NCBI GenBank assembly: GCA_963750965.1
Contig: CAVVSK010000020.1
Span: 1 to 64,000 of the forward strand
Direction of reading: 5' to 3'
DNA length: 64,000 bases
DNA from: CANKHA01 sp963750965
Lineage (GTDB): Bacteria > Pseudomonadota > Alphaproteobacteria > Rhizobiales > Xanthobacteraceae
The translations under genes and the position numbers were made by a program. Positions 23,440 to 31,986 of this stretch are shown here, piece after piece. The notes below the pieces were generated by a model, which worked only from the letters and a program-made list of their open reading frames with translations, did no database searches and was not told the DNA's origin. Numbering within the stretch: the first letter of the stretch is position 1; every line of letters begins with the position of its first letter.

Positions 23440-24731
23440 CGCGGATTGAGGCGGATCGCCACCGACCGCGCATGGCCGTCGAGCCCTTCGGCTTCGCCGA
23501 GCGCAATGGCGGCGGGCGCAAGCGCACGCAACAACTCAGGGCTGCATTTGAGGATGGAGGTGCGCTTCATGAAGTCGAGCACGCCGAGGCCGGACGAAAA
23601 CCGCGCCGAGCGCGCCGTCGGCAGCACGTGGTTAGAACCTGCAACATAATCGCCGATAGCTTCCGGGGTATGCGCGCCCAGAAAGATAGCCCCAGCGTTG
23701 CGGATGCGCTTGGCCAATTCCTCGGCGTTACTTGCGACGATCTCGATGTGCTCCGGCGCAACGGCATCCACCAGCGGAACGGCCTCGTCGAGACTGCGCA
23801 CGAGAATGATGGCGCCGAAATCACGCCAGGACGCGCTCGCGACCGCTTCCCGCGGCAGGCGTGCAAGCTGGCTCTCTACCGCTTTCTCGACCGCATCGGC
23901 GAGAGACGCATCGTCGGTAATCAAAATGGATTGCGCGCTGACATCGTGTTCTGCCTGCGCCAGAAGGTCGGCGGCGATCCAGTCTGGATGGCCGTCGCGG
24001 TCTGCCAGCACCAGAACCTCCGACGGCCCGGCGATCATGTCGATGCCGACCTTGCCGAAGACCAGCCGCTTGGCCGCTGCCACATAGGCATTGCCCGGCC
24101 CAACGATCTTCGCCACCGGCGCGATTGTTTCGGTGCCGTAGGCGAGCGCCGCCACCGCTTGCGCGCCGCCGATGCGATAGACTTCATCGACTTCCGCCAG
24201 TTTCGCCGCCGCCAGCACGAGAGGATTGAGCTTGCCGTCTGGCGTCGGCACGACCATGACAAGACGCGGCACGCCCGCAACCTTTGCCGGCACCGCATTC
24301 ATCAGCACGGAAGACGGGTAAGCCGCAGTGCCGCCAGGCACGTAAAGGCCGGCCGCCTCAATTGCGGTCCAGCGCGAGCCGAGCTCGACGCCAAGCGCGT
24401 CGGTCGAGCGCTCGTCTTTCGGCACTTGGCGGCGGTGATAAACCTCGATCCGTTCGCGCGCGAGCTTCAGTGCATCGAGCGCCGCCGTGCCGCATTGCGC
24501 CGCTGCGCCGTCGATCTCCGCCTGCGCCACCCGCAGCCCGGCCTTGGAGAGATCCACCCGGTCGAATTTTTTGGTCAGCTCGAAGAGCGCGCGGTCGCCG
24601 TTCTGGCGCACCTCCGCGATGATACCGCGCACGGTCTGCTCCACGTCCTGCGCGGCTTCCCGTTTGGTGTTCAGGAACGCGCGGAAACGCTGAGTGAAAT
24701 CAGCGGCTTGGGTATCGAGACGGATCGGCAT
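23436..24731 (-). CDS. hisD: Histidinol dehydrogenase
   Basis: The ATG at 24729-24731 (MPIRLDTQAADFTQRF) is chosen over an upstream in-frame codon because homologues begin here. Signatures: GLYVPGGTAAYPSSVLMN, VGPGNAYVAAAKRLVFG, IDMIAGPSEVLVLAD, LAQAEHDVSAQSILIT and LFLGAH-type AIFLGAHTPEAIGDYVAGSNHVLP, with the zinc/catalytic His and Asp in those blocks. Oxidises L-histidinol to L-histidine in two NAD-dependent steps, the last reactions of histidine synthesis. Full length (431 aa). Not linked to other his genes here, as usual in the group. Confidence 0.95.
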   Translation of the reverse strand: MPIRLDTQAADFTQRFRAFLNTKREAAQDVEQTVRGIIAEVRQNGDRALFELTKKFDRVDLSKAGLRVAQAEIDGAAAQCGTAALDALKLARERIEVYHRRQVPKDERSTDALGVELGSRWTAIEAAGLYVPGGTAAYPSSVLMNAVPAKVAGVPRLVMVVPTPDGKLNPLVLAAAKLAEVDEVYRIGGAQAVAALAYGTETIAPVAKIVGPGNAYVAAAKRLVFGKVGIDMIAGPSEVLVLADRDGHPDWIAADLLAQAEHDVSAQSILITDDASLADAVEKAVESQLARLPREAVASASWRDFGAIILVRSLDEAVPLVDAVAPEHIEIVASNAEELAKRIRNAGAIFLGAHTPEAIGDYVAGSNHVLPTARSARFSSGLGVLDFMKRTSILKCSPELLRALAPAAIALGEAEGLDGHARSVAIRLNPR

Positions 24732-24801
24732 GACCTGGTCCTTACGGCTATGGCAACGGCATAGCCGGACCACAGGTCAATGACGAGGGGGCAGTGGCGC
24801 G

Positions 24802-25269
24802 TCAACCCGCCTTAGGCAGTTCATCGGCTGGTTCGGAGGTCACGGTTTCCGCATGGTGCGGACAATCGCAGGACCAGGTCGGCCCGATGTCGGCTATCTC
24901 CGCTTCCAGGCATTCGACCTGTAGCCGCACGGCCGCACCGCCATCGAAGGTCAGGATCACTTCGCCGCCGGGGGCGTCGCTTTCGACGAAATCAATCGCC
25001 AACAGGTTGAGCACCGCATTTTTGTCGGCAGGATCAATGCCGCGGCATTTGCAGGAAAACACCCGCTCGAACCGGAGCCCGGTCCGGCAGCGGCGGAATT
25101 CCTTGGCCTCGTTGGCGGCCAGCCAATCGAAGCGGTCGACCCCGAGCACCAGTCGCTTTTCCTTCGGCAGCCAGAAGACGTCGGAGATCTTGACCGAGGA
25201 ATCCTGCAGATGCGCGGAAATTATCTCGAGGTCGTCCTTGTCCAGCGCGATGAGCTTCAAGGGTTCCAT
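24802..25269 (-). CDS. DUF2948 family protein (155 aa)
   Basis: The start MEPLKLIALDKDDLEIISAH and the later KRLVLGVDRFDW, RRCRTGLRFERV and FDGGAAVRLQVECLEAEIADIG are those of DUF2948, a conserved alphaproteobacterial protein nearly always located between murA and hisD. A cysteine pair follows (WSCDCPHH). No known function. It is 70 bases upstream of hisD on the same strand. The C terminus of about 20 residues is low-complexity. Confidence 0.88.
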   Translation of the reverse strand: MEPLKLIALDKDDLEIISAHLQDSSVKISDVFWLPKEKRLVLGVDRFDWLAANEAKEFRRCRTGLRFERVFSCKCRGIDPADKNAVLNLLAIDFVESDAPGGEVILTFDGGAAVRLQVECLEAEIADIGPTWSCDCPHHAETVTSEPADELPKAG

Positions 25270-25447
25270 GACGGCGTCGGCTTTTGTCCTGTTATGAGTT
25301 AGCTAGGCAAGCCGGAGGCCGGGCGCAAGGCCGAACGCCCTTGCCACGCCCGGCCTTGGTGCCAGGGGCCCCCGTTCTACCGCAGGGGTAAAGATGTAAA
25401 TGGACGGGGCGAGCCGGGCCATGACCGAAAAATCTGGTCTGGGTGAC

Positions 25448-26737
25448 TTATCCGCTGATGCGCTCGACGGTGGCGCCGCAGGCGTTGAGCTTATCCTCCA
25501 GCCGCTCAAACCCGCGGTCGAGGTGATAGACACGATTGACCATGGTCTCGCCCTCGGCGGCGAGCGCCGCGATCACCAGCGAGACGGAAGCCCGCAGGTC
25601 GGTCGCCATCACCGGCGCGCCTTTAAGGTTTTCGACCCCTGCGATGGTAGCGGTTTGGCCATCGAGTTGAATCTGTGCGCCGAAGCGCACCAGTTCCTGC
25701 ACATGCATGAAGCGATTCTCGAAGATGGTCTCGGTAATGCGCGAGGTGCCCTTGGCGCGGGTCATCAGCGCAATCAGTTGCGCCTGGAGGTCGGTGGGAA
25801 AGCCCGGAAACGGCTCGGTAGTCACGTCCACCGGCGCGATGCCAGCGCCGTTGCGGCTGATGCGGAGCCCCTTGTTGGAGGGTGTAACACGCGCTCCCGC
25901 CTGGGCCACGATATCGAGTGCCGATTGCAGCAGCTCGGGCCGCGCGCCTTCCAAGACAACGTCGCCGCCGGTCATCGCCACCGCCATGGCATAGGTGCCG
26001 GTCTCGATCCGGTCGGGCAGCACGCTGTGGCGGGTACCGTTGAGCTTCGATACCCCTTCGATCACGATGCGCGAGGTGCCGGCACCGGAAATATTCGCAC
26101 CCATCTTGTTGAGGCAATCGGCAACGTCGGTGATTTCCGGCTCGCGCGCGGCGTTCTCGATCACCGTGGTGCCGCTGGCAAGCGATGCCGCCATCAACGC
26201 GGTATGCGTGCCGCCGACCGTCACCTTTGGAAAGTTAATCTCACCTCCGCGCAAACCGTTCGGCGCGTAGGCCAGTACATAGCCAGCGTCGATTTCGATT
26301 TTCGCGCCTAGCTGCTCGAGAGCCGTCAGGAGGAGATCGACTGGCCGCGTGCCGATGGCGCAGCCGCCCGGCAGAGATACCTTGGCCTGTCCCATACGCG
26401 CCAGGAGAGGAGCGAGTACCCAAAAGCTTGCGCGCATTTTCGAGACCAGCTCATAGGGCGCCGTGGTGTCGACGATGCTCGCCGCCGAAATATGAACTGT
26501 CTGCCCGTCATAGGGCGCGTCGCCCGGTCGCTTGCCGCCAAGCATCACGTCAACGCCGTGGTTGAGCAGGATGCGCTGCAGAAGTGCGACGTCTGCCAGC
26601 CGCGGGACATTGTCGAGGATCAGCGTCTGCTCCGTGAGCAGGCTCGCAATCATCAGCGGCAGTGCCGCATTCTTCGCTCCCGAGATCGGAATCGAGCCGA
26701 TCAGGGGGGCGCCGCCGACGATACGAATGCGATCCAT
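25448..26737 (-). CDS. murA: UDP-N-acetylglucosamine 1-carboxyvinyltransferase
   Basis: The ATG at 26735-26737 after GGAGAGACA gives MDRIRIVGGAPLIGSIPISG and the invariant AKNAALP. The catalytic Cys126 lies in SLPGGCAIGTRP, and late signatures FPTDLQAQ and LDRGFERLEDKL are present. It adds enolpyruvate from PEP to UDP-GlcNAc, the first committed step of peptidoglycan synthesis, and is the fosfomycin target; this copy has the sensitive-type Cys. 429 aa, normal length. Followed downstream by DUF2948 and hisD, and preceded by a small basic-protein gene, the usual alphaproteobacterial order. Confidence 0.95.
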   Translation of the reverse strand: MDRIRIVGGAPLIGSIPISGAKNAALPLMIASLLTEQTLILDNVPRLADVALLQRILLNHGVDVMLGGKRPGDAPYDGQTVHISAASIVDTTAPYELVSKMRASFWVLAPLLARMGQAKVSLPGGCAIGTRPVDLLLTALEQLGAKIEIDAGYVLAYAPNGLRGGEINFPKVTVGGTHTALMAASLASGTTVIENAAREPEITDVADCLNKMGANISGAGTSRIVIEGVSKLNGTRHSVLPDRIETGTYAMAVAMTGGDVVLEGARPELLQSALDIVAQAGARVTPSNKGLRISRNGAGIAPVDVTTEPFPGFPTDLQAQLIALMTRAKGTSRITETIFENRFMHVQELVRFGAQIQLDGQTATIAGVENLKGAPVMATDLRASVSLVIAALAAEGETMVNRVYHLDRGFERLEDKLNACGATVERISG

Positions 26738-26975
26738 TGTCTCTCCGCAATTGTGACACGCCGGTCGGTGCATGATCCGACGAAGTGGACCTGGCTCGCC
26801 GACAAGATCCTACGCCAAACTAATAGGTCACGTGGACGGCCCGCAGCAAAGTATACGCGATCTGCGCAAGCTTGATTGCCTCCGCAAAACCGGCGCCCGC
26901 TTTCGGCCGCGCTAAAGACGTCTGCCGATTACGGCGAAAGTCCGGTTTTGGTTCCCAAGTCCCCGAACCGGGCCG
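26738..26975. other. Intergenic stretch upstream of murA
   Basis: About 240 bases between the 51-aa protein gene and murA. No reading frame with a ribosome site and no clear hairpin was found. It probably holds the murA promoter. Some weak symmetry (ccggttttggttccc) resembles fragments of the double-hairpin repeats seen at 16,207 but is too short to call. Confidence 0.35.
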
Positions 26976-27131
26976 CTATTTTTCACCGCATGAAGGCTTT
27001 TCGGCCGTTTTTCGCGCCCGCAGCTGCGCCTTGCGCCGGCGCAGATTGGCCTTCAATTCAGCGGCCAGACGCTCGGACCGGCTGGGCTTGCGGGCGGGGC
27101 GCGGCGGCAATTCCTGCCTCGGGGCGGTCAT
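26976..27131 (-). CDS. Small basic conserved protein (51 aa)
   Basis: Reading from the ATG at 27129-27131 after a strong ribosome site (GGGGAG, 6 bases away): starts MTAPRQELPPRPARKPSRSE, then RLAAELKANLRRRKAQLRAR and a short KTAEKPSCGEK tail, TAG at 26976-26978. Rich in Arg/Lys with a helical amphipathic middle. Small proteins of this kind (KPSR.ERLA..L..NL.RRKAQ.R) occur upstream of murA in many alphaproteobacteria; no function is known. An RNA- or ribosome-binding role is only a guess. Confidence 0.7.
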   Translation of the reverse strand: MTAPRQELPPRPARKPSRSERLAAELKANLRRRKAQLRARKTAEKPSCGEK

Positions 27132-27284
27132 GCTCTCCCCTTAGCGGCAGCGAACCGCGTCGCGCAAGTGCCGGCTTGTCCCGAAAATCAGCCAAATGCT
27201 CCCAATAGCGGCCTCAATCCTTGCGAAGGTAGGACCCTTATGGCAGTTTCCAGCGCGTTCGGGCCAGCCCGCACGCATTCCTCC

Positions 27285-27359
<75 letters not shown>

Positions 27360-27720
27360 TCAAATCAAACACTTAGAATGAATAGCGCGTGTTAGGCAGT
27401 GTCTGTGTAAGCAGGATGTAAGCAGCCAAACAAAAAGCCCGCCGCGACGTGCGGCGGGCTGGTCTGAACACCGGCAACGGCCTAATGCCGAGTGGCAGTG
27501 AATTGCTCAGCAAACTCCCACGCGGCGTCCCGGTTAGGATGCTTGCCCAAGTATACCCAGCGGTGTTGGCAGAGCACACCCGTTAATCGCTGGGAAAACC
27601 GGGGTTTCTCAAAGGAATCACTTGCGCGGCCACGACGCGTCCAAAGACAAGGAGGGGATGACGATTCGACCGCGGGGCGGGGGTGGAATAGTGTAGCCGC
27701 CGCGGTACAGCAACGCTTGG
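27360..27720. other. Spacer after tRNA-Thr, with a gene remnant on the minus strand
   Basis: No complete gene. On the minus strand near 27,486-27,560 a short frame reads HRWVYLGKHPNRDAAWEFAE and QFTATRH then stop, followed immediately by a good terminator (27436-27460). That looks like the 3' end of a lost gene with its terminator. The remaining part (27,560-27,720) shows no start or ribosome site for it and has G-runs leading to the gene at 27,721. Confidence 0.45.
27436..27460 (-). terminator. Rho-independent terminator, minus strand
   Basis: Perfect 10-bp stem agcccgccgc/gcggcgggct with a five-base loop; on the minus strand it is followed by TTTTTG. It points away from the gene remnant described at 27,486-27,560, and not from the tRNA. 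Confidence 0.75.
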
Positions 27721-28323
27721 ATGGGGGCGATGATGAGTAAGCGACGCTTCAGGGCAGTTCTTCGGGCGCTCACGCTCTTCGCCGTGCTCGTTCCGCTCGC
27801 GTCGGAACAGAGCCAGGCGGCCGGGTGGCAGAACATCCACCTACAAGGTTTCGAGACGACGTTCCCAACAGGGAGTTGGATTACCTATGACTGCAGCCAT
27901 ACCAGCACGCAAGGCAAGTGGAGCAAGACCTCTAGCAAAGCCTACAGCGGCACCGCCGCCGTCCACCCCCGGGGGGGTACGACACCGTACAATTACAACA
28001 CCTGCACCTGGATGCGGTACGGCCCGTTCTCGCTCGCCGGCGGGGCCACGGATGCCCGAATGCTCTTCCAATACTGGCTAGACACGGAGTTGGGCTACGA
28101 CTTCTTCCGTTGGGAATACACCTGCAACGGCGGCGTCGGGGGGGAGTGGACCGGGCAGGCGGTGTCGGGGAACGTTGGGATGTGGGAAAACACGATCTTC
28201 TCGTTGAAGCCTTGTGTGGGCAAGCACGGGGTGTACGTTCAGTTCATGTTCGTTTCCGACCAGAGCGTCAACTATCAGGGTGTCTGGGTGGACAACGTCA
28301 GGATCCAGAAGTTCGTGCCCTAG
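27721..28323 (+). CDS. Secreted protein with a jelly-roll-like domain (200 aa)
   Basis: A signal peptide spans the first 34 residues (VLRALTLFAVLVPLASEQSQAAG). The mature part starts NIHLQGFETTFPTGSWITYD and ends VNYQGVWVDNVRIQKF. The pairing of FE..FP.G.W at the start with a late W(V/I)D(N/D)(V/I)RI matches the choice-of-anchor-J / MAM-like beta-sandwich domains on secreted proteases and adhesins, here standing alone. Cysteines are in pairs and could form disulfides. The exact start is unsure: MMSKRR nine bases on has a better spaced G-run. It is alone between tRNA-Thr and the DD-peptidase gene. Confidence 0.6.
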   Translation: MGAMMSKRRFRAVLRALTLFAVLVPLASEQSQAAGWQNIHLQGFETTFPTGSWITYDCSHTSTQGKWSKTSSKAYSGTAAVHPRGGTTPYNYNTCTWMRYGPFSLAGGATDARMLFQYWLDTELGYDFFRWEYTCNGGVGGEWTGQAVSGNVGMWENTIFSLKPCVGKHGVYVQFMFVSDQSVNYQGVWVDNVRIQKFVP

Positions 28324-28446
28324 TCTCCCATTGCATGGTTTGCAAGATACATAATCACCTTACAATTTTATCATAGATCAGTTCCTCCACAGAACAATGG
28401 GCCAACCTGCCAAGTGGGATGGTCAGACTGGCTCACGCGAGCCGTC

Positions 28447-29629
28447 ATGTGGTCTTACCTACTCGCCTGCGCCCTGCTCCTGCTGCCCGCCCAAGCTCTG
28501 GCCGGTGTCGAGCAGAAGGTCGCGGCGCTCGCTCCGTCGGCGCTGGTGCTCGTGATGGACGAAAAGGGCAACGAGCTGGTGGCTCAGAACTCTGACAAGC
28601 CCTTCGTCCCTGCCTCCGTCGCCAAGATCGTGACCGCCTGGCTGGCGATGGAGGTCCTGGGCGGCGACTATCGCTTCGAGACCCGCTTCTACCTGGACGG
28701 CGACCGGGTGCTCTACATCCGCGGGGGCGGCGATCCCTTTCTGATCTCCGAAGAGCTGGCTGAGCTCGCGACGGAGCTGGTCGCCGCAATCGGCAAGACG
28801 CCGATAAGCCGCATCGTGCTCGACGCGAGCTACTACCCCTCCGATATCCGCATCCCGGGGATCGAGGACACCGCCGAGGCTTACGACGCGGTGAACTCCG
28901 CGCTCGCGGTGAACTTCAATACGATTCACGCCGTGCGCAAGGGCAAGACGGTTCAATCCGCCGAGAAGCAGACCCCGATCACGCCGCTCGCTATCAGCCA
29001 GTTCCTGGCCCGTGGCCCGAAGGGCCGCGGTCGCATCAGTCTGACCCAAGACCCCGCGGTGGGCCTGAAATATGCCGGCGAGCTGGTAGCCGCCTTCATC
29101 GAGCGCGCCGGCGGCAGGGTCACCGGCAAGATCTCGACCGGAGCCGTGCCCGCGAGCCTGGAGCCGGTCTACGTTCACCGGCAGTCGCGCCCCCTTTCGA
29201 AGATTCTCGAGGAGTTGCTCATCGGGTCGAACAACTACATCGCCAACCAGGTCTTCTTGGAAATGGGCGGGCGTCGCCTGGGCGGGCCCGTCGGCATCGA
29301 GAAGTCGCTCCGGATTGCGAACGAGATGTTAGCCAAGCATGGCCTCGCCGAGTCCATCCATCTCGAAGAAGGCTCGGGCATCAGCCGCGACAACCGCTTC
29401 ACGGCCCGCGGCCTTGCCCAGCTCCTGCACCTCTTCGAGCCGCATGCGGACCCTGCTCCGCCGCGGCGACCGCGCCCGCTTCAAGACCGGCACATTTTCC
29501 GGCGTCCGCACCTTGGCGGGCTATGCCGATACTTCCAATCATGGGCGAGTGCGCTTCGTGATCTCGCTTAGAAGCAACGACGGCGCGATGCGCTTCCGGC
29601 TGCTCAAAGCCATCCAGTCCGAGCTATAG
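28447..29629 (+). pseudogene. dacB: D-alanyl-D-alanine carboxypeptidase/endopeptidase (S13, PBP4-like), frameshifted
   Basis: Starting at the ATG at 28447 (a GTG lies 11 codons upstream), a leader MWSYLLACALLLLPAQALAG precedes the first serine motif PASVAKIVTAWLAME (SxxK). The second motif SNN lies in LIGSNNYIANQVFLE. In the first frame the text derails after HLFEPHA; the third motif KTG (RFKTGTFSGVRTLAGY) is in the next frame, which ends at 29629. One extra base near 29,448 explains it. The part between SNN and KTG is normal. S13 enzymes trim and cleave peptidoglycan in the periplasm. Without the KTG motif the protein would be inactive. Confidence 0.8.
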
Positions 29630-30295
29630 CCGGAGGCGCGCCCGCGAGAGACAGAAGGCGCGACCCAGCCGCTATCAACGAGGCCATTTGCACCTGATCC
29701 TCACGCTAATGCACAGTGAACTAACGCGCCACCCCAGGCCGGCGTATAGCCGGGATCGCGGCGCTTCTACGCAGCTGATCCACCCCAACTAGCGCACGGC
29801 TGTAACCATCAGAACCGGCCCGCGCGCCGGTCATCCCCCGTTCACATAGGCCCCGCTACTTTGCAGATGGGCCTGCAAGGGTAGTTGCGTAGCCCCTCAC
29901 AGTGTCCCGGCGGACCCTGGCAGCACGCGGGCAACCGTACAACCGCCCGCTGCTCCAGGGCCGTTCGCTATTTGCGCTCGCATAGGGTGAAAATGAAAAA
30001 GACCGCCTGGCAACTCATACAAATACCAGACGGCCCACATGCATGTCCTGAGGGGACTCACGACTCAGGTAATCAAGAGCCTAGGGGACCGTAGTTAACC
30101 AGTCGTTTCGCCTGTCAGGCCGGCTTCGCCAACCATAGCGCGGGACAACATGGGGCAGCCGCTACTTGCCCGCTCGTTGAGCAACCACAGGTCTCACGCC
30201 TTCTGAACCGACCTACCTCGCTGCTCGGACAACTCAGTGGCGTCTGAAGCCGACGAGAGGAAAACATTCTGAAAGAAATCCGAGGCTCGCTCGGC
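29630..30295. other. Gene-poor stretch with one hairpin
   Basis: About 660 bases with no reading frame that has a ribosome site, a family pattern and sensible composition. A hairpin with stem ccgcctgg/ccagacgg (one G-U pair on the minus strand) lies at 30003-30033 and is followed on the minus strand by TTTTTCATTTT; it could end a minus-strand transcript coming from 30,040-30,290, but no gene is recognised there. Several short direct words (ggggactcacgactcagg) were seen without clear structure. Confidence 0.4.
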
Positions 30296-30478
30296 ATGAT
30301 CAAGTGTGCCGCATGCGGCGCCACTCGTTTCGATGTTCCGAGGAGCGAAAAAGACGACCCGCTGATTAAGTGCCGCTGCGGCGCGACTGTGGGTCCGATT
30401 GTCTCACTACGCTCGTTTTTGAATAATGAGCCTCATACACGCGTGAATGCCAAAATCAAGGAACCAACGTTATCCTAG
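30296..30478 (+). CDS. Small zinc-ribbon-like protein (60 aa)
   Basis: Begins MIKCAACGATRFDVPRSEKD and continues DPLIKCRCGATVGPIVSLRS, i.e. CxxC and CxCG pairs 20 residues apart, the shape of a short zinc ribbon. A GAGG stands about ten bases before the ATG. The tail of 20 residues is variable. Small ribbons of this kind occur as orphan proteins in Rhizobiales; function unknown. The alternative is a chance frame, so confidence is limited. Confidence 0.45.
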   Translation: MIKCAACGATRFDVPRSEKDDPLIKCRCGATVGPIVSLRSFLNNEPHTRVNAKIKEPTLS

Positions 30479-30764
30479 GATTTTACTAGATGGACGGCGC
30501 CAATTGTCCTCAAAAACATTTCAGATCGTTTGTGATCCAAAGGTATGTGTAGGTAGCTCAACAACACTCAACCTCGTCACCGGGCTCGGCCGAAGTCGGC
30601 GACGTTCGCGATGCGATCATCCGCTCTCGTCCCGTACTGCCTCGTCGGCGATTGGATGGTCTGTTTCAGCGAGGATGATTTCGACTCTCGTAAATGTGAT
30701 AGACAGCCATTTTGAAGTGACCTAGCATCTTTTCGCGCAATCCCGCGCACATCTGGGGGTTGTC
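30479..30764. other. Spacer before the secreted 170-aa protein gene
   Basis: No supported gene. A frame on the plus strand (30,447-30,725) has poor composition and no ribosome site. The region just before 30,765 carries GGGGG at a suitable distance from the ATG and presumably the promoter of that gene. Confidence 0.35.
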
Positions 30765-31277
30765 ATGAAACTCGTATCGTCAGTAGTCGCCGTTGCCGTT
30801 CTGAGCGCAATTCTGCCCGCACAAGCACAGGATAGAGTACAGAAAGGATCGCCCCCGGGAGCCGAAGCTGTCGGGGATCCGCTGAGGACCATCTACCGGA
30901 TTTCAGGCCTGAGAGACAACGGCGGGAACGTGAACACGGGTGTAGCCAGCTCGATTCACTGCACCAATTTCAACTCGGTGTCGGAAAGAGTCAGGTTTGT
31001 GATTCGGGATTTTAACGGCGCTCAACTTGCCGACCTCACATTTACTCTAACCAGCCGTCAGACATTCACCGCGTCAACTCACGGGACTAACGTTTTTACT
31101 GAGGACTCGACCTTGGGCCTCGTCAACGAAGTTATCAATCAGGGATCGGCGACGATCCAGGCCACTTCGGTGCACGTCCACTGCTCCGCCATGATAGTCG
31201 ATGCGGCATCAGCGTCACCGCTGGGGATAGCGTTGCATATGGTCAGGGTCGGCCCGGCGCCTAACACGCAGGAATAA
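30765..31277 (+). CDS. Secreted hypothetical protein (170 aa)
   Basis: A signal peptide (VVAVAVLSAILPAQAQ) is followed by a small beta-rich domain with IYRISGLRDNGGNVNTGVAS, SIHCTNFNSVSERVRFVIRD and VHVHCSAMIVDAA; two cysteines likely form a disulfide. Similar periplasmic proteins without assigned function occur in Bradyrhizobium relatives. The ATG follows GGGGGTTGTC. It stands alone, with about 700 gene-poor bases after it. I do not recognise a catalytic motif. Confidence 0.65.
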   Translation: MKLVSSVVAVAVLSAILPAQAQDRVQKGSPPGAEAVGDPLRTIYRISGLRDNGGNVNTGVASSIHCTNFNSVSERVRFVIRDFNGAQLADLTFTLTSRQTFTASTHGTNVFTEDSTLGLVNEVINQGSATIQATSVHVHCSAMIVDAASASPLGIALHMVRVGPAPNTQE

Positions 31278-31986
31278 GATCAAGGCGCTGTCACTGAAGG
31301 GTGCGCTGGCGGGTTGAGAAACCACTGCTTACGCACCCTTACGCGCGCCGGATGCAGTGAATGCCGCAGTGCGGCTGCGGCAGCGGGCTTGCGGCGTCGC
31401 GAAAAGCTGGCGTCGTTCTACTGTGGTGCCGCAAAAAAATGAGCCGCCCCGGCGCAGCATAAACCCGCGCGTTAACGGACGCTGGAAGCGCGCTGATATG
31501 CGGCCGACACTTGGCGCGATCTAAGAGATCAAAACAATTCGTGCGCAAGTTTCGGAAGAAGTTCGCTTCCGGCGCGGGTGCGACGCGTAATGCGAGAACA
31601 GCCTTCGGCACGGGACGTCTCGATTTTCGCTACCAGAACGCAGAGCGTTCCCCCTGTACATCAGATAATGGCGACGTCGCCGCAACCGCCAATTGTGTGC
31701 CCATCGAAAACAAGTTAAGTAGCTGATAACCGATGCTGAAATCCAAGGAGATCCAGACAGCCGCGACCTTGTGGCAAGGAAATGGCTGGGTGAAGCGCGA
31801 ACGGAGTGAGGCGAGAGACGCAAAAATGGTCGCTGGTGAAAAAGAAATATCTTCTCCTCGCCCGACGCATATTCGCAAGGTTGCACCCGCAGGGAATTGA
31901 GATTTCAGCCAAAAGCTGATCCCCGCTCGGGTAATTTTCAAGCGAGTCGGCCCACCCGACCCCGCATAAATCAAACGTAGGACTGC
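31278..31986. other. Gene-poor stretch before the methyltransferase gene
   Basis: About 700 bases with A+T somewhat higher than elsewhere. Short frames on both strands lack ribosome sites and recognisable patterns. The last 60 bases contain the AGGA ribosome site and presumably the promoter for the methyltransferase/sulfotransferase group. No hairpin with a T-run was found. Confidence 0.4.

Noticed and set aside
23472..24764. Long plus-strand frame (430 codons) opposite hisD
   Set aside because: hisD on the minus strand is certain; the opposing frame is an effect of codon bias.
31339..31726. Short frames in the stretch before the methyltransferase
   Set aside because: No ribosome site and no recognisable pattern on either strand; left as a gene-poor stretch.
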